Positions 32,598 to 43,389 are shown, numbered from the stretch's first letter. The stretch: 64,000 nt of DNA from Acidobacteriota bacterium (GCA_040754075.1 JBFMDH010000023.1:59534-123533), one strand, 5' to 3'. Made by a program: numbers and translations. The notes: generated from the sequence alone by a model not told the origin.

Positions 32598-33917
32598 TTA
32601 TTCGTAACGTAAACATTCTATCGGGTCTAACCGCGAGGCTTTTCTGGCGGGCAAAACCCCGAAAATCAGCCCCACCAAAACCGAAACCACCATCCCGGCA
32701 ACCACCGCCCAGAGCGGAATCGAAGCGGGCAAGGTAGGAAAAATGACGATGATAATTTGACTGACGATAACCGCTAAAACCACACCGACAATGCCGCCGA
32801 AAAAGGTGAGGGTCATGGCTTCGAGTAAAAATTGCCAGACGATATCGCCGCGTCTTGCGCCGATGGCTTTACGCACACCGATTTCTGCGGTTCGTTCGGT
32901 GACGCTTACGAGCATAATGTTCATCACGCCGATGCCGCCCACCAGCAACCCGACGCTTGAAATGGCGATGGCAATCAAGCCGACAACTTGCGTGATATTG
33001 TCGAATTGCTGAATGATGCGATCAGCCGTATTCAAATCGAAATTATTCGGGTCGTTATATTTGACGCCGCGCTGTTTTCTCAGAATGCCTTCGACCTGAT
33101 CGAGCGCCGTATAAATTTGCCCGCTTTTGGCGCGAATCATCAGAAATAAAAACTCGCTGCGCGGCGATAGCTTTTGCGCGGTTCGCAAAGGGATGTAAAT
33201 CGCCCCGTCTTCTTCGCTCTCGCCAAACATCCCGCTCTTGCGTTTTTCCAACACGCCAATGATTTCAAATTCGCTTCCCGCCATCATCACCTTTTCGCCG
33301 GTGATGCGGCTGCGGTTGGGAAACAAGGCTTCTGCCGCGTCCACACCAATCACCATGACTTCGCGACGATGTTGGTCGTCGATTTCATTGATGAACCGCC
33401 CTTCACTGAGGCTGATATTTGACGTGGTCGCGAAATTAGGAGAGACCCCCGAAAGACGCCCCTGTTTAAAGGTTGTGCCTTTGTAGTTGAGGGTGCGATC
33501 AATTTGCCAGATGAATAACTCGGCAGAAACATCCTCAACCGCATCGGCTTGTTCGAGGATGGCTTGCGCATCTTCCAGTTTCAAAGGTTTGCGCGCCCAT
33601 TCGCTGCGGTCACGTGGCCCCGCCTGAATGCCTGTCGATAAATGAAAGGCGTAAATATTATTCGTCCCGTATTCTTCGATGTATTTCACGATGCTTGAAC
33701 GCATCCCGGTGAGTAGCGACGCCACCACAATCACCACCACCACGCCAATAACCACGCCCAGCACCGTAAGAAAACTGCGGAATTTATTGGCGCGGATGTT
33801 ATCAATCGCCATCAATATGGTGTCTTTGGGGATAATCGAAGTGATGCTCAGTCTTGATGATTCCTGTACGGCATTGGCGTATAAAGTTTCTCTCGGTGTG
33901 AATGAATTGCTTGCCAC
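32598..33917 (-). CDS. MacB-type ABC transporter permease
   Basis: 439 residues. One N-terminal helix ([21 protein letters not shown]), a large periplasmic MacB-like domain, and three C-terminal FtsX helices with the signature [28 protein letters not shown]. MacB-like permeases couple ATP hydrolysis to export of peptides, toxins or lipids through mechanical transfer. It lacks the ATPase domain that MacB itself carries, and no ABC ATPase gene lies nearby. It lies 9 bp downstream of a paralogous permease, and the two may form a heterodimer. Confidence 0.9.
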   Translation of the reverse strand: MASNSFTPRETLYANAVQESSRLSITSIIPKDTILMAIDNIRANKFRSFLTVLGVVIGVVVVIVVASLLTGMRSSIVKYIEEYGTNNIYAFHLSTGIQAGPRDRSEWARKPLKLEDAQAILEQADAVEDVSAELFIWQIDRTLNYKGTTFKQGRLSGVSPNFATTSNISLSEGRFINEIDDQHRREVMVIGVDAAEALFPNRSRITGEKVMMAGSEFEIIGVLEKRKSGMFGESEEDGAIYIPLRTAQKLSPRSEFLFLMIRAKSGQIYTALDQVEGILRKQRGVKYNDPNNFDLNTADRIIQQFDNITQVVGLIAIAISSVGLLVGGIGVMNIMLVSVTERTAEIGVRKAIGARRGDIVWQFLLEAMTLTFFGGIVGVVLAVIVSQIIIVIFPTLPASIPLWAVVAGMVVSVLVGLIFGVLPARKASRLDPIECLRYE

Positions 33918-33926
33918 GTTTGCCTC

Positions 33927-35171
33927 TTAATTTTTGGTCAATGCTTTGATGGGGTCTAACTTTGCCGCTTTGAAAGCCGGGTAAATTCCGGCAATCAATC
34001 CGATGATGGTTGAAACCCCCAATGACAACGCGATATAGAACACGGTAATCGTCATGGTCATCGGAGTAGTTGAACTGATGAGTGATGAAATCCCGGATGC
34101 CAGGAGTAATCCCAACACCCCGCCAAACGAGGTGAGCAGCGAGGATTCAATCATAAACTGCGTCAGGATTTGATTGCGGGTTGCACCCAGAGCTTTGCGA
34201 AGTCCGATTTCAAAGGTGCGCTCGGTAACGCTCACCAGCATAATGTTCATTACGACAATGCCGCCCACCAGCAGTGAAATCATGGTAATCGGCGTAATCA
34301 CAATGGCGATTGCGCCGGTGAATTGATCGGCAGTTTCAGTAAATTGCTCGACATTCACCAATCCGAAATCATCATCTTCGTTGCCTTTTAACTTATGATA
34401 ATTTCTCAGGGCAACGCGCGCCTGTTCGATGGTCTTTTCAAACGATTCGCGATTTTCGGCTTTGCCGTGGAGTTGTAAACTTTGCCGCCTGCCGAATAGT
34501 CTGCCAAAAGTGGTAATCGGAATATAGAGGTGATTATCGAGCGATTGTCCGAACATCGAACCGCGTTTTTCTTCGACGCCGACAACCGTCAAGGGAATGT
34601 CGCGAACTTTCAGTTCCTTACCAATCGGGTCGGTGCCCTCAAAAAATTTATCCTTCAAATCATAACCAATCACCACAACGTAAGAGGCGTGGTCAATTTC
34701 GTGGGGAACGAGAAAGCGTCCCTCGACGACGGTTTTGTCTTCGATTTCACCCATGTTCGCCGTGACCCCGGCGACCTGCGTGCCGAACAATTCCTGACCG
34801 TTGATTTTCAAATCGACGCGATCATTGACTTGCGCGCCAACCGCCGCGCAAAACGTGCATTGCTGTTGTAGCCACTCAAAATCTTCAAAGGTGAGTCGCT
34901 TGTTGCGCTTGTCCATGCGTTCCCACTCGTCATCACTCACTCTGCCATGCGTCACCATGCGGGCAATCATAAAATGGTTCGCGCCGAGCACTTTTGATAC
35001 TTTATCGAGCACATAGGTTTTGAGTCCGCTGATTGCCGCGCCGACGACCACCACAGATGCCACTCCGATAATAATGCCGATGAGGGTTAAAAAGGCTCTG
35101 AGTTTATGAGCAAAGATTGATTGCAGGGCGATTTTCGTCGCATCTGTGTAAAAAGAGTAAAAACTCTTCAT
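33927..35171 (-). CDS. MacB-type ABC transporter permease, paralogue
   Basis: 414 residues with the same architecture as its downstream neighbour: the N-terminal helix [20 protein letters not shown], a periplasmic domain, and the FtsX core [31 protein letters not shown] with three C-terminal helices. The GG-I-G of the neighbour is GG-I-V here. It starts the two-gene unit 35171-32598. The ATPase partner must be encoded elsewhere. The substrate is unknown. Confidence 0.9.
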   Translation of the reverse strand: MKSFYSFYTDATKIALQSIFAHKLRAFLTLIGIIIGVASVVVVGAAISGLKTYVLDKVSKVLGANHFMIARMVTHGRVSDDEWERMDKRNKRLTFEDFEWLQQQCTFCAAVGAQVNDRVDLKINGQELFGTQVAGVTANMGEIEDKTVVEGRFLVPHEIDHASYVVVIGYDLKDKFFEGTDPIGKELKVRDIPLTVVGVEEKRGSMFGQSLDNHLYIPITTFGRLFGRRQSLQLHGKAENRESFEKTIEQARVALRNYHKLKGNEDDDFGLVNVEQFTETADQFTGAIAIVITPITMISLLVGGIVVMNIMLVSVTERTFEIGLRKALGATRNQILTQFMIESSLLTSFGGVLGLLLASGISSLISSTTPMTMTITVFYIALSLGVSTIIGLIAGIYPAFKAAKLDPIKALTKN

Positions 35172-35270
35172 TGACTGCTTCCCTTAATTTCTGGATTTAG
35201 TTATAGACACCTCGCTGTACGGCAAGCGCCGGAAGAATGTTTAATTATTTTTTGTAATCAAGAAATCCAC

Positions 35271-35879
35271 TTAACGCGACAGGCGTTTGAGTGACCGTTT
35301 GAGTACCGCCTGAATCGTCATCTCGCCATCTTCGCGCATCGCTGATGACACGGCTTTTTCAGCCAGTGGTTTCGGGTAGCCAAGCGCAATCAAAGCGGCA
35401 ACCGTATCTTCCTGAATCGTCAAATCGGCAACCGTCGATTCGGGCATTGCGGCAAGCTCTTCTTCGGCAAGCGTGATTTTGCCGAGCTTATCACGCAATT
35501 CAACCACCACTCGTTCGGCAGTTTTACGACCGACACCGGGAATCGTGGTCAGTCGTCCGAGGTCATTTTTTTGAATCGCAGTGATGAGTTCCGGCGCTTG
35601 CATTCCTGAAAGCATGGTGATGGCGACTTTGGGACCGATGCCGCTCACACTCACCAATTTCAGAAAAAGTTCCTTATCGCGAGCCGTGGCAAATCCGTAA
35701 AGCAACAACGCATCTTCGCGAACGTGTGTATGAATTTTTAAAGTGACTTCCGAACCGATTTCTCCGAGAACATAAAAGGTGGTAATCGGAATGGTGACTT
35801 CATAGCCCACGCCCCCGACATCGATGATGGCATTGTTGGGCTGTTTCGAGGCGAGTTTTCCGGTCAGTTGTGCGATCAA
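35271..35879 (-). CDS. ruvA: Holliday junction DNA helicase subunit RuvA
   Basis: 202 residues, full length. Domain I begins MIAQLTGKLASKQPN with an OB fold. Helix-hairpin-helix motifs are visible in LVSVSGIGPKVAITMLSG and LTTIPGVGRKTAERVVVELRDKL. The C-terminal domain III (DTVAALIALGYPKPLAEKAV) binds RuvB. RuvA tetramers recognise four-way junctions and direct RuvB-driven branch migration. RuvB and RuvC are not adjacent. GGAGG precedes the start. Confidence 0.96.
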   Translation of the reverse strand: MIAQLTGKLASKQPNNAIIDVGGVGYEVTIPITTFYVLGEIGSEVTLKIHTHVREDALLLYGFATARDKELFLKLVSVSGIGPKVAITMLSGMQAPELITAIQKNDLGRLTTIPGVGRKTAERVVVELRDKLGKITLAEEELAAMPESTVADLTIQEDTVAALIALGYPKPLAEKAVSSAMREDGEMTIQAVLKRSLKRLSR

Positions 35880-36036
35880 TTGCTATTTTCCTCCTGCTGC
35901 TTTTTGCCTGAGTTTACGCAAGCCTTTGATGGACTGTCAACGAAGTCATTGGGCATACTTTCAGGTGTGACAGGCGATTAACGTGTGCTAGAATTCCCCT
36001 TGATTCTAATCATAAAAATCACGACTGCCAGAACAT

Positions 36037-37059
36037 ATGAATAGGTTATCCGTAGGAGGAACATTTACCTTGTTTGAATCTTTGCGAACCTTTCTTCCGT
36101 CCGTTTTTCGTCGCAGCTTGGCAATTACCAGTTGGTTATTGGTTTTTACTTTGATGCCGCACTTCGCTTGGGTCGCGGCTCAGGAAGAAAAGAAACCGGT
36201 TGAACAAGAAAAAAAGCAGCCCGAAGATAAGAAAAAGCTGCAAGAGGAATTGAAGAAAGACACGACGAAAATCGCGTCTCCGAAAGAGGTCGAAAAAACC
36301 GGAAAGAAAGAGAAAGAGGCTGCCCCGCAAATCACGCCGGCAGAAGCCGTCGCCGAGTTTGTGATTATCGCTTATGGAACGCGCCCTGCGCTCAAAGCCG
36401 CGCGCGCCAACATTCAGGAAGAGGGCACCATTCGCCTGGCAACCGACCAGGGCGACATCACCGGCACATATCTGCTGCGGCAAACTATGCGCGAAAAATC
36501 CACTGATGATTTATTACGGGTTGATTTGGATTTGACCACTCCCGATTCGGCGCAACGCCAGGGCGCGGCAAGTTCGGTTAAATATGTCATCGCTTATAAT
36601 GGCGCGTCGGTCTGGTCAGCACAAAATGCTCAATACATCAATCCGCGCCCCGAAGCCGAAGCCGCATTCAAAGCCCAACTCACACATGAATTCGCTGCAT
36701 TGCTGCGGTATAAAGAGGATGGTTCAACACTGGAATTGAAAAAACCGGAAACCGTCGTCGGGGTTGAATGCAATGTGCTGGAAATGACTTCCAAGGATGG
36801 CTCAAAAACCACTTATTGGATAAGCGCCAAAACCTATCGCGTGGTTCACGCCGAATACACGGTTGCCTTAACCGAGGGACAACCGCCCGTGAAATACCGC
36901 ATTTCATATTTTTATACGCCATTCAGAGTCGTACAAAATACCCTGGTTCCATCGCGGCGCGTGATGTATCAGGATGGCAAATTCGTTCAGGAAATCACCA
37001 TCAATCAATTGAATTATTCGGTTAAACTTGACCCGGAAATTTTTTCTCACCTCCCTTAA
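36037..37059 (+). CDS. Secreted hypothetical protein with K/E-rich linker
   Basis: 340 residues; ATG 36037, with a possible alternative signal-peptide start further in. A hydrophobic export segment (SLAITSWLLVFTLMPHFAWVAA) is followed by a ~60-residue Lys/Glu-rich low-complexity stretch and then a beta-rich domain (TIRLATDQGDITGTYLLRQT; VVGVECNVLEMTSKDGSKTTY; RISYFYTPFRVVQNTLVPSR). The domain again suggests a LolA-like or outer-membrane-associated fold, as in the protein at 15734-16645. The function is unknown. Confidence 0.65.
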   Translation: MNRLSVGGTFTLFESLRTFLPSVFRRSLAITSWLLVFTLMPHFAWVAAQEEKKPVEQEKKQPEDKKKLQEELKKDTTKIASPKEVEKTGKKEKEAAPQITPAEAVAEFVIIAYGTRPALKAARANIQEEGTIRLATDQGDITGTYLLRQTMREKSTDDLLRVDLDLTTPDSAQRQGAASSVKYVIAYNGASVWSAQNAQYINPRPEAEAAFKAQLTHEFAALLRYKEDGSTLELKKPETVVGVECNVLEMTSKDGSKTTYWISAKTYRVVHAEYTVALTEGQPPVKYRISYFYTPFRVVQNTLVPSRRVMYQDGKFVQEITINQLNYSVKLDPEIFSHLP

Positions 37060-37068
37060 AATACACCA

Positions 37069-37117
37069 ATGCCGCAACGCTTTAACCATTCTGGTTTCGG
37101 TTAACGCATTGCGGCAT
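37069..37117. terminator. Hairpin between convergent genes
   Basis: ATGCCGCAA (37069-37077) pairs with TTGCGGCAT (37109-37117), and the inner TTAACC/GGTTAA extends the stem. It occupies the 62-bp gap between converging genes and likely ends both transcripts, although T runs are weak. Confidence 0.55.
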
Positions 37118-37121
37118 CTGT

Positions 37122-37454
37122 TTACTTCGAGAAATAGTCTTCGATACTCAACCCGACATTTTCCTGAAAGCGTTCGGCAAGCGACGGAATATCATCCACC
37201 CGCTCATCAAGCGTAATTCTTTCCACGCGCCACATCGGGAAGAAGAGTTGCGTGAGTCCGATGTTTCGTTCACCCCGCGCCAGCATTCGCGTCCAATCAT
37301 CAAAGGTGTTCAAATCAATGCCGCGCATATACACGCCCGCTTGATTGATTTCCTGAACCAATCCCCAGAGCTTTTCTCTCGGTGAATGGAGATAGATAAT
37401 CACCGGCGCGTTTTGCCCGATGCCGACTTTTGCAGTTTCAGATTCTTCGCTCAT
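37122..37454 (-). CDS. Hypothetical protein
   Basis: 110 residues, soluble, with no signal peptide. The middle reads IIYLHSPREKLWGLVQEINQAGVYMRGIDLNTFDDW and FFPMWRVERITLDER; the shape recalls small Sm-like or PilZ-like regulatory domains, but I cannot assign a family. It stands alone between two hairpins. Codon use is like its neighbours. Confidence 0.6.
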   Translation of the reverse strand: MSEESETAKVGIGQNAPVIIYLHSPREKLWGLVQEINQAGVYMRGIDLNTFDDWTRMLARGERNIGLTQLFFPMWRVERITLDERVDDIPSLAERFQENVGLSIEDYFSK

Positions 37455-37493
37455 AGGTTTTAAAACTCACCCTACAACTGACGCTCACAAACC

Positions 37494-37525
37494 ACTGCTC
37501 AACGCAAAAATTTTCGTTGAGCAGT
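37494..37525. terminator. Hairpin downstream of the thiolase gene
   Basis: ACTGCTCAACG (37494-37504) pairs perfectly with CGTTGAGCAGT (37515-37525), with an A/T-rich loop. The T run is on the plus strand, so as a minus-strand terminator for the thiolase it would be rho-dependent or weak. Confidence 0.5.
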
Positions 37526-37551
37526 TTTTGACCGCCCATGCAAATTCATAC

Positions 37552-38733
37552 CTACCGTTCAACAATCATCGCGATGCCTTGACCGCCGCCGATACATAGC
37601 GCCGCCAGCCCGCGTTTCGCGTCGCGTCGTTGCATCTCATAAAGCAAGGTTACAAGAATTCGCGCGCCGCTTGCGCCAATCGGATGACCGAGCGCAATCG
37701 CGCCGCCATTGACATTCACCTTCGCCGAATCGAGTCCAAGTTCGCTGACCACCGCGAGGCTTTGCGCCGCAAACGCTTCGTTGAGTTCAAACAAATCAAT
37801 ATCGCTCAAATTGAGATTGGCTTTTTCCAACGCCCGACGAATGGCGGGAACCGGACCCATGCCCATAATTCTCGGCTCAACCCCTGCCGAAGCATACGCG
37901 ACAATGCGCGCTATCGGCGCAACCCCGGATTGCGCGGCTTGCCTGTCACTTGCAACCACCAACGCTGCTGCCCCGTCATTGATGCCCGAAGCATTGCCAG
38001 CGGTCACTGACCCGCCATCGCGTTTGAATGCCGGTTTGAGTTTGGCTAACGATTCCGCCGTGGTTGCGGCGCGCGGGCGTTCATCGGTTTGAAAGGCGAC
38101 GGGGTCGCCTTTCTTTTGCGCCAGCATCACCGGGACGATTTCATCTTTGAATTTGCCATCGCCAATTGCCGCAAGGGCGCGCTGTTGACTTTCCGCAGAG
38201 AACGCATCCTGCGCTTCGCGGCTCACGCCAAATTGTTCAACGATATTTTCTGCGGTAATCCCCATGTGACAATGTTCCATCGCGCAGGTCAAACCTTCGG
38301 CAACCATATAATCGATGAGTTCGCCATTGCCCATGCGATAGCCCCAACGCGCATTTGCCAGCAAATAAGGCGCGCGACTCATGGATTCCATGCCACCGGC
38401 AACGATTAAATCGGCATCACCGGCATTGATGGCTTGCGCCGCAAGCGCGACGGCTTTGAGTCCCGACCCGCAAACTTTGTTGACCGCAAATGCCGGAACC
38501 GTTGCTGAAAGCCCAGCGGCAAGCGCCGCCTGACGCGCCGAGTTCATGCCGTTACCGGCTTGCAACACATTTCCCAGAATCACTTCCTGAACCTGACCAC
38601 GTTCAATTCCCGCGCGTTCAATCGCGGCATTAATGACAAGACGTCCCAGTTCAGTAACCGGAACATCTTTTAACGACCCGCCAAATCCACCGATGGCGGT
38701 TCGCGCTGCACCAAGTATCACTGCTTTTGACAT
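37552..38733 (-). CDS. Acetyl-CoA acetyltransferase (thiolase)
   Basis: 393 residues, the usual length. The active-site Cys88 lies in [11 protein letters not shown]; the other catalytic residues are in [17 protein letters not shown] (His) and [15 protein letters not shown] (Cys). It condenses two acetyl-CoA to acetoacetyl-CoA or runs in reverse in fatty acid and butanoate metabolism. No beta-oxidation partner adjoins, so direction and chain preference remain open. Biosynthetic-type (AtoB/PhaA-like) membership fits the sequence best. Confidence 0.93.
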   Translation of the reverse strand: MSKAVILGAARTAIGGFGGSLKDVPVTELGRLVINAAIERAGIERGQVQEVILGNVLQAGNGMNSARQAALAAGLSATVPAFAVNKVCGSGLKAVALAAQAINAGDADLIVAGGMESMSRAPYLLANARWGYRMGNGELIDYMVAEGLTCAMEHCHMGITAENIVEQFGVSREAQDAFSAESQQRALAAIGDGKFKDEIVPVMLAQKKGDPVAFQTDERPRAATTAESLAKLKPAFKRDGGSVTAGNASGINDGAAALVVASDRQAAQSGVAPIARIVAYASAGVEPRIMGMGPVPAIRRALEKANLNLSDIDLFELNEAFAAQSLAVVSELGLDSAKVNVNGGAIALGHPIGASGARILVTLLYEMQRRDAKRGLAALCIGGGQGIAMIVER

Positions 38734-38759
38734 ATCAACCCCATGATTTAAAAATATGA

Positions 38760-40337
38760 TTACTTCCGATTTGGTTTGGTAACTTCAAACTCTTTGGTAA
38801 CGGCTTCGCTCCATCGTCCGTCAGCTTTATTTTGAATAGCAACCTGAACCAATCCGGGAATGATTTCATCCGGCAATCGAACAATGAACATCTCGTTCAA
38901 ACTGACAGAATAATCTGCAAACTTCAGAGTGAATTCTTTTCCTCCCTGAATAAAGCGTATGCGGAGATTGTTCGGGTCAAAATCGAGTCCAAATGCAGTT
39001 ATTGTGACATAACGAGCATTCGGGTTGTATTCAGGGAAATCACGCCCCGCATCAATCGCCATTTGTCGCATCATGCGTAACGGCGATAAATCCTGATTAG
39101 TCGCTTCGTTCACTTTTTTAAGCGTGGGCGGCACCACTTCATTAACGATTTCCAGAGGAATGCTGTCACTCAAACCAGCCTGTTCTCCACGCGCCGGATT
39201 AAAAACTCTCAAGGTGACATTGCCGATCAATTCCTTTCCTATTCTTATGACTAAAAAAACCGGTAGCGATACATCCTGACCTGGCATAAACTCCGCCGAA
39301 TTTCTTTCAGGCTTCAACACGATACGTTGAGAATTTTGCTCAAGGATGATTCGAGTTTCCATAGGGTTTGGAACCAATCTTTTAATATCATTAACAAACA
39401 CCATTACCGATTGACCGACCCCGATTCGGGATTGACTCAAGGACATGATGACCGGCTTTAAGACTTCGGCTTTGGTAAAATCAGCAACCTCTATTTTTAC
39501 CGAATCCGGTTCGCTGACAAAACCATGCGCACGTAATCGCACTTCCATTTCGGCTTCACCCGGAAGCAAATCAAGCGGCGTGGTTACGGTTACGATATAT
39601 CGTGGCGCTCCAAAATTCATCTGTCTATCATCTATAAATTTCGGATCATTGCGTTCAACTCTGGCAAATACTTCACGTTTGATTGCGCTTTGTTTGAAAG
39701 TGACCAGAACGGCTGAATCAGGGGTTTCAGGATCAACGAGTGGCGTAAGGTTAATTTCTTCTTCCTGCCCTCGTTCAAAAATCGGTTTTGGAGGCGTTTT
39801 GCCGGGCAATTTGTTGGTCGGAAGGTTCTGAGGAATTTCAACTGTTTTCACAGCAAACCAAATCTTCGGAGTTAATGGTTTATTGACCACTTTAAATTGA
39901 AATTCATCGCTGCGTTTATCACGATAAATCACCACCGCCGTCGCCTCACCTTCTCTGAGACCTTGCGGCACGGTGAATAAAACTCCCTGAAAAGTTGCCA
40001 ATTCGGCAGGAAGAGTTTCCTTATTCGGCTCAGAAGTTTTCTCAGCCGATGAATTCCTCTGTTGCAGAACTTTCATATTGAGCATCGTCGCAGCCGCAGA
40101 GCGAACCTTTGCTTGATAACTTACGCCTTCTTGCGTGACGACCACTTGAAAACGTTCGCTGGGAATCAAGGTCATCGGATTACTACTGATGCCATCAACA
40201 TAGAGTTGCAGTAACTGACCGGGAAAAGCTTCCGCTGAGGTCACCTTTTTAACAATGCGAATTTCGCTTTTTTGAGCCAACGTAACTGACGAAAGAAATA
40301 CGACAACTGGAAGAACAAGCAGAACTTTGTTTTTCAC
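38760..40337 (-). CDS. Secreted beta-rich hypothetical protein
   Basis: 525 residues with a signal peptide ([19 protein letters not shown]). The mature protein consists of repeated Ig/IPT-like beta units; recurrent phrases such as [35 protein letters not shown] and [18 protein letters not shown] suit IPT/TIG-type domains. There is no anchor, Cys or catalytic motif. It is probably periplasmic or surface-exposed with a binding role. The function is unknown. Codon use resembles its neighbours. Confidence 0.65.
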   Translation of the reverse strand: MKNKVLLVLPVVVFLSSVTLAQKSEIRIVKKVTSAEAFPGQLLQLYVDGISSNPMTLIPSERFQVVVTQEGVSYQAKVRSAAATMLNMKVLQQRNSSAEKTSEPNKETLPAELATFQGVLFTVPQGLREGEATAVVIYRDKRSDEFQFKVVNKPLTPKIWFAVKTVEIPQNLPTNKLPGKTPPKPIFERGQEEEINLTPLVDPETPDSAVLVTFKQSAIKREVFARVERNDPKFIDDRQMNFGAPRYIVTVTTPLDLLPGEAEMEVRLRAHGFVSEPDSVKIEVADFTKAEVLKPVIMSLSQSRIGVGQSVMVFVNDIKRLVPNPMETRIILEQNSQRIVLKPERNSAEFMPGQDVSLPVFLVIRIGKELIGNVTLRVFNPARGEQAGLSDSIPLEIVNEVVPPTLKKVNEATNQDLSPLRMMRQMAIDAGRDFPEYNPNARYVTITAFGLDFDPNNLRIRFIQGGKEFTLKFADYSVSLNEMFIVRLPDEIIPGLVQVAIQNKADGRWSEAVTKEFEVTKPNRK

Positions 40338-40449
40338 TCCTATACCTCCGCGAAGAAAATTAGGAAGCCTAAAATTTGACTAGCATTTTTGTGGAAAGAT
40401 GATTTACCGGTCAAGGTGCATATAACATAATGACTCCAAACACATCGAA

Positions 40450-41088
40450 TTATTTGGAGGTTACCCGCACGTTATCGAATAACTGATGACTTTGCGAATA
40501 ACAGAAAAGCCCGATTTTTCCTTGCTTATATGACTGGTCACGCACTTCGCATAAAAGTTTGCCATCTTTGAAGGCGCGAATGATATCGCCGGTGGCTTCT
40601 ACTTCAATAAAAATTTCTTTGCCCCGGTCGTAGCCTTTTTTATCTGACCAAAGCTCAGTGTAATCCGCGCCTTCGCGCTTGTCTAATCGCATCAAGGGAC
40701 CGCCGCTCAGGGTATCATCGAGAAAAAACAATCGATAAAAATGGCTCTCATCTTTAAAGCGAACGACCACACCGAAGCCGTCATCATCTTCGGGCTTTGC
40801 CGTTACTGCCAAGCGATAGTCTGTCCAATCGGTGTCGCCCGCAACTATAAATGTGCCGTACCAGCGACCGAGAAAATCGCCGCGCTTGCCCCAGATGTTG
40901 CTGCGCTGGTGCAACCAGCCATCTTTTTCGACCCGCCAATTCGCGGGAATTTCGACCGTATCGGGGTCTTCGATGACTTGCCAATTGTCTAAATTGTTAT
41001 CGTAAAATCGCTCATCAAGCAGCGGGCTTGAACAGGAGGATAGCAGGAGTAAAAAAATAACCAACAATGACAGGAGGGCGATTCGCAT
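40450..41088 (-). CDS. Lipoprotein with LamG/DUF1080-like domain
   Basis: 212 residues. The signal sequence ends in a lipobox (LLLLSSCSSP, lipidated Cys19), so it is anchored to a membrane. The domain starting LLDERFYDNNLDNWQVIEDP and containing GFGVVVRFKDESHFYRLFFLDD, VEATGDIIRAFKDGKLLCEV and GKIGLFCYSQ is a concanavalin-like jelly roll of the DUF1080/3-keto-disaccharide hydrolase type, usually carbohydrate-binding or hydrolysing. Ligand unknown. Confidence 0.75.
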   Translation of the reverse strand: MRIALLSLLVIFLLLLSSCSSPLLDERFYDNNLDNWQVIEDPDTVEIPANWRVEKDGWLHQRSNIWGKRGDFLGRWYGTFIVAGDTDWTDYRLAVTAKPEDDDGFGVVVRFKDESHFYRLFFLDDTLSGGPLMRLDKREGADYTELWSDKKGYDRGKEIFIEVEATGDIIRAFKDGKLLCEVRDQSYKQGKIGLFCYSQSHQLFDNVRVTSK

Positions 41089-41103
41089 AGAACGTTAAAC
41101 CCA

Positions 41104-41847
41104 TCAGTCTGCGGCAAGCGACATGGCAGCGGGTTTTAAGGCGCGCAACCGTTCGACTTCGGTGATGCCTGATGGGTAGGCTTGATAGAGCGCAAAGGAT
41201 TCAACATTGATGCAGGAGAGCGGGCTGTTTTCAAAGCCGCTGGTGTCAATGCCCACACAACTGCCGTGAATATAAATGCCAAATTTTCGTCGCCCGTCTT
41301 TTGGCAGGTAATGCGTCGGCGTGTGACCGAAAAAACAGAGTTTGCCGTGATAGTTCCTGAAAAAATCCATGTCGCGCGTCCATATCAAGACATCGGAATC
41401 AATCATCGACGGATGCTCGCCCGGCACCAGTCCCGCATGAACATAAATCGCCTGCTCGTCTTCATGATAAAACGGCAGGCTGTTACAGAAATCAATATGT
41501 TCCTGAGGAATTTTGATGTCCGAAATGTCTTCGATTTCCGATAAATTGATGCCATACGAAGCCAGGGTAATCTGTCCGCCATTTTCGGGAATCAACCATT
41601 GCAATTCGCCGTATTCCAGGCAATCGAGCATCATCTGTTCATGGTTTCCGCGTAAAACCACAACCTGGGGATTGGCTTCACAAAGTTCGATCACGCGACC
41701 GACAACGCCCGGCGAACTTATTCCCCGGTCAATCAAATCGCCGAGAAAAATAATTTTATCTTTTTTTAAATCCCAGGGGACATCGCGGATGAGTTGATCA
41801 AGTAAATCCAGTCTTCCGTGTATATCGCCAATCACAAATGTTGCCAT
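41104..41847 (-). CDS. Metallophosphoesterase (PrpA/PPP-type phosphatase)
   Basis: 247 residues from ATG 41847, where MATFVIGDIHGR begins; the frame upstream is not family-like. The PPP signature motifs are complete: GDIHG, GDLIDRG and GNHE, with later His ligands in GHTPTHY and HGSCVGID. It belongs with bacterial serine/threonine phosphatases and diadenosine tetraphosphatase-like enzymes. Substrate unknown. It is the last gene of the minus-strand aromatic cluster but is probably functionally separate. Confidence 0.88.
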   Translation of the reverse strand: MATFVIGDIHGRLDLLDQLIRDVPWDLKKDKIIFLGDLIDRGISSPGVVGRVIELCEANPQVVVLRGNHEQMMLDCLEYGELQWLIPENGGQITLASYGINLSEIEDISDIKIPQEHIDFCNSLPFYHEDEQAIYVHAGLVPGEHPSMIDSDVLIWTRDMDFFRNYHGKLCFFGHTPTHYLPKDGRRKFGIYIHGSCVGIDTSGFENSPLSCINVESFALYQAYPSGITEVERLRALKPAAMSLAAD

Positions 41848-41920
41848 CTCACTCCACCTTGAACCATCACTCACGAAACAGTAAATCACTGTTTCCAGTG
41901 CTAATCAAACCCTGAACCAT

Positions 41921-43042
41921 TTAGGGGGCTTCAAGCAAGAAATCGTTAGCTGCTTGAAAAGCTTTCTGCAATTGCGAGAGGTCTTTGGTTTCGACACTTT
42001 TCTGAATCGCTTGCAGTTCGATTATAACCTCTGCAAGTGCAGAAGCAATATAATCCGTGTTCGCTTCAACGATGTCTTCCCATACAGACCAACTGCTTTG
42101 CGCCAGTCTCGACATATCGGCAAAGCCTCTTCCGGCAATGGTGAGTGCGGCTTTCCCTTGCGATTTTTCAACCGCCAGCGCCACAGCAATCGACAGCAAC
42201 TGCGGCGCATGCGAAATGCGCGCGACCATTTCATCATGCTGTTCAGCCGTTAAAAGTATCGAACGACCGCCGATTGTTTGAACCACCCGTTTGATGTTTT
42301 CTAAGGCTTCTTTTGATGGCGGGCGCTGGTTATCGGCAACCATCACATAAGGCGCATGTTTAAATAAATCCGCACTGGCAAATTCGACGCCTACGCGGTG
42401 CGAACCCGCCATCGGATGCCCGCCAATAAATTGCACCCCGTCAGGCAAACACTCATTGGCGATTTTGCAAATGTCGCGTTTGGCGCTTCCGGCATCCGTC
42501 ACCAAAGTTCCGGGTTTAATCAATTGCCCCTTTTCCTTAATAAAATCAATAATCGCGCTGACCGGAGCCGCCAGATAAATCAAGTCGGCATCGCTCACCT
42601 CGCCCTTTTCAAAGGCGTCATCAACGCCATCTATTACGTGATGCGTCAGCGCAGGTTCTAAAAATTTTTTATCGCCGCAACCGAAAATCTTTTCCGCCAG
42701 TCCCGCTTGTCTCAACGCCAGCGCAAATGAGCCGCCGATCAAGCCTACACCGAAAATCGTGACCTGTTTAAATAAACTCTCAGGTTGAGTTTGAGTCGGC
42801 GATTTCACAGCGCGTTTGATTTTTTTTACCGAAGGTCCGCTGATCCTGACGATATCTTTGACGCCCGGTAAAACTTCAAGGGTTTCCACATCCGAGGCTC
42901 TGACTTCCCGCGAACCGACCGCCCCCAGAATCGTATAACGCGCGCCGGTGGTGCGATAAATATCGAAACCCAGTTCAATAATTTTTTCCAAAACCTGAGA
43001 GACCTGCGCTTCTGTGGCGGTCTCTTCCATAACCACAATCAT
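41921..43042 (-). CDS. tyrA: Prephenate dehydrogenase with N-terminal DAHP-synthase-type ferredoxin-like domain
   Basis: 373 residues. Residues 1-~72 (MIVVMEETATEAQVSQVLEK through GVKDIVRISGPSVKKI) match the ferredoxin-like regulatory domain that normally precedes DAHP synthase in Thermotoga-type enzymes, where it senses Tyr. From ~90 on, the Rossmann motif VTIFGVGLIGGSFALAL, GGHPMAGSHRVGVEFA and the helical dimer domain are those of TyrA, which oxidises prephenate to 4-hydroxyphenylpyruvate for tyrosine synthesis. The fusion suggests direct feedback control of TyrA by an aromatic amino acid. The start overlaps the chorismate mutase stop (TAATG). Confidence 0.9.
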   Translation of the reverse strand: MIVVMEETATEAQVSQVLEKIIELGFDIYRTTGARYTILGAVGSREVRASDVETLEVLPGVKDIVRISGPSVKKIKRAVKSPTQTQPESLFKQVTIFGVGLIGGSFALALRQAGLAEKIFGCGDKKFLEPALTHHVIDGVDDAFEKGEVSDADLIYLAAPVSAIIDFIKEKGQLIKPGTLVTDAGSAKRDICKIANECLPDGVQFIGGHPMAGSHRVGVEFASADLFKHAPYVMVADNQRPPSKEALENIKRVVQTIGGRSILLTAEQHDEMVARISHAPQLLSIAVALAVEKSQGKAALTIAGRGFADMSRLAQSSWSVWEDIVEANTDYIASALAEVIIELQAIQKSVETKDLSQLQKAFQAANDFLLEAP

Positions 43043-43389
43043 TACTTTTCCTCTTCCGCTTCGTTTATTGCATTCGCGTTCAATTCCGGCAAATGCGGCT
43101 CATCTTTTTCGCGTTCCATGGTGATGCGTTCAAGGGTTCGCGATTCGTCAATGATGCGTTCAAAGAGGCGACGAATGGCGCCGCCATCAAGCGGTCCCGG
43201 ATTAATGCCGGTGACGTGGCGAATCACTTCAGCTTCGCGGGTCGGTGAATAGACCGGGATTCCCAATTCGTGTTTGATACGTCCGATTTCCAGCGCACAT
43301 TGCGAGCGCCGGTTCAGGAGTTTGACCAACTCTTCATCAAGTCTATCGATTTCGTCACGCCAATCACTGATGTCCAATTCAACCCTCAA
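43042..43389 (-). CDS. aroQ: Chorismate mutase (AroQ class)
   Basis: 115 residues, all-helical AroQ type: DWRDEIDRLDEELVKLLNRR, CALEIGRIKHELGIPVYSPTREAEVI and RLFERIIDESRTLER carry the conserved Arg, Lys, Glu and Gln/Glu positions of the active site. It converts chorismate to prephenate, the substrate of TyrA encoded immediately downstream with an overlapping start. This is a free-standing mutase rather than the TyrA or PheA fusion of enterobacteria. Its C-terminus has a short acidic tail. Confidence 0.92.
   Translation of the reverse strand: MRVELDISDWRDEIDRLDEELVKLLNRRSQCALEIGRIKHELGIPVYSPTREAEVIRHVTGINPGPLDGGAIRRLFERIIDESRTLERITMEREKDEPHLPELNANAINEAEEEK

Noticed and set aside
36136..36483. 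Phe/Leu-rich ORF on the minus strand
   Set aside because: Reverse reading of the Lys/Glu-rich linker of the 36037-37059 protein.
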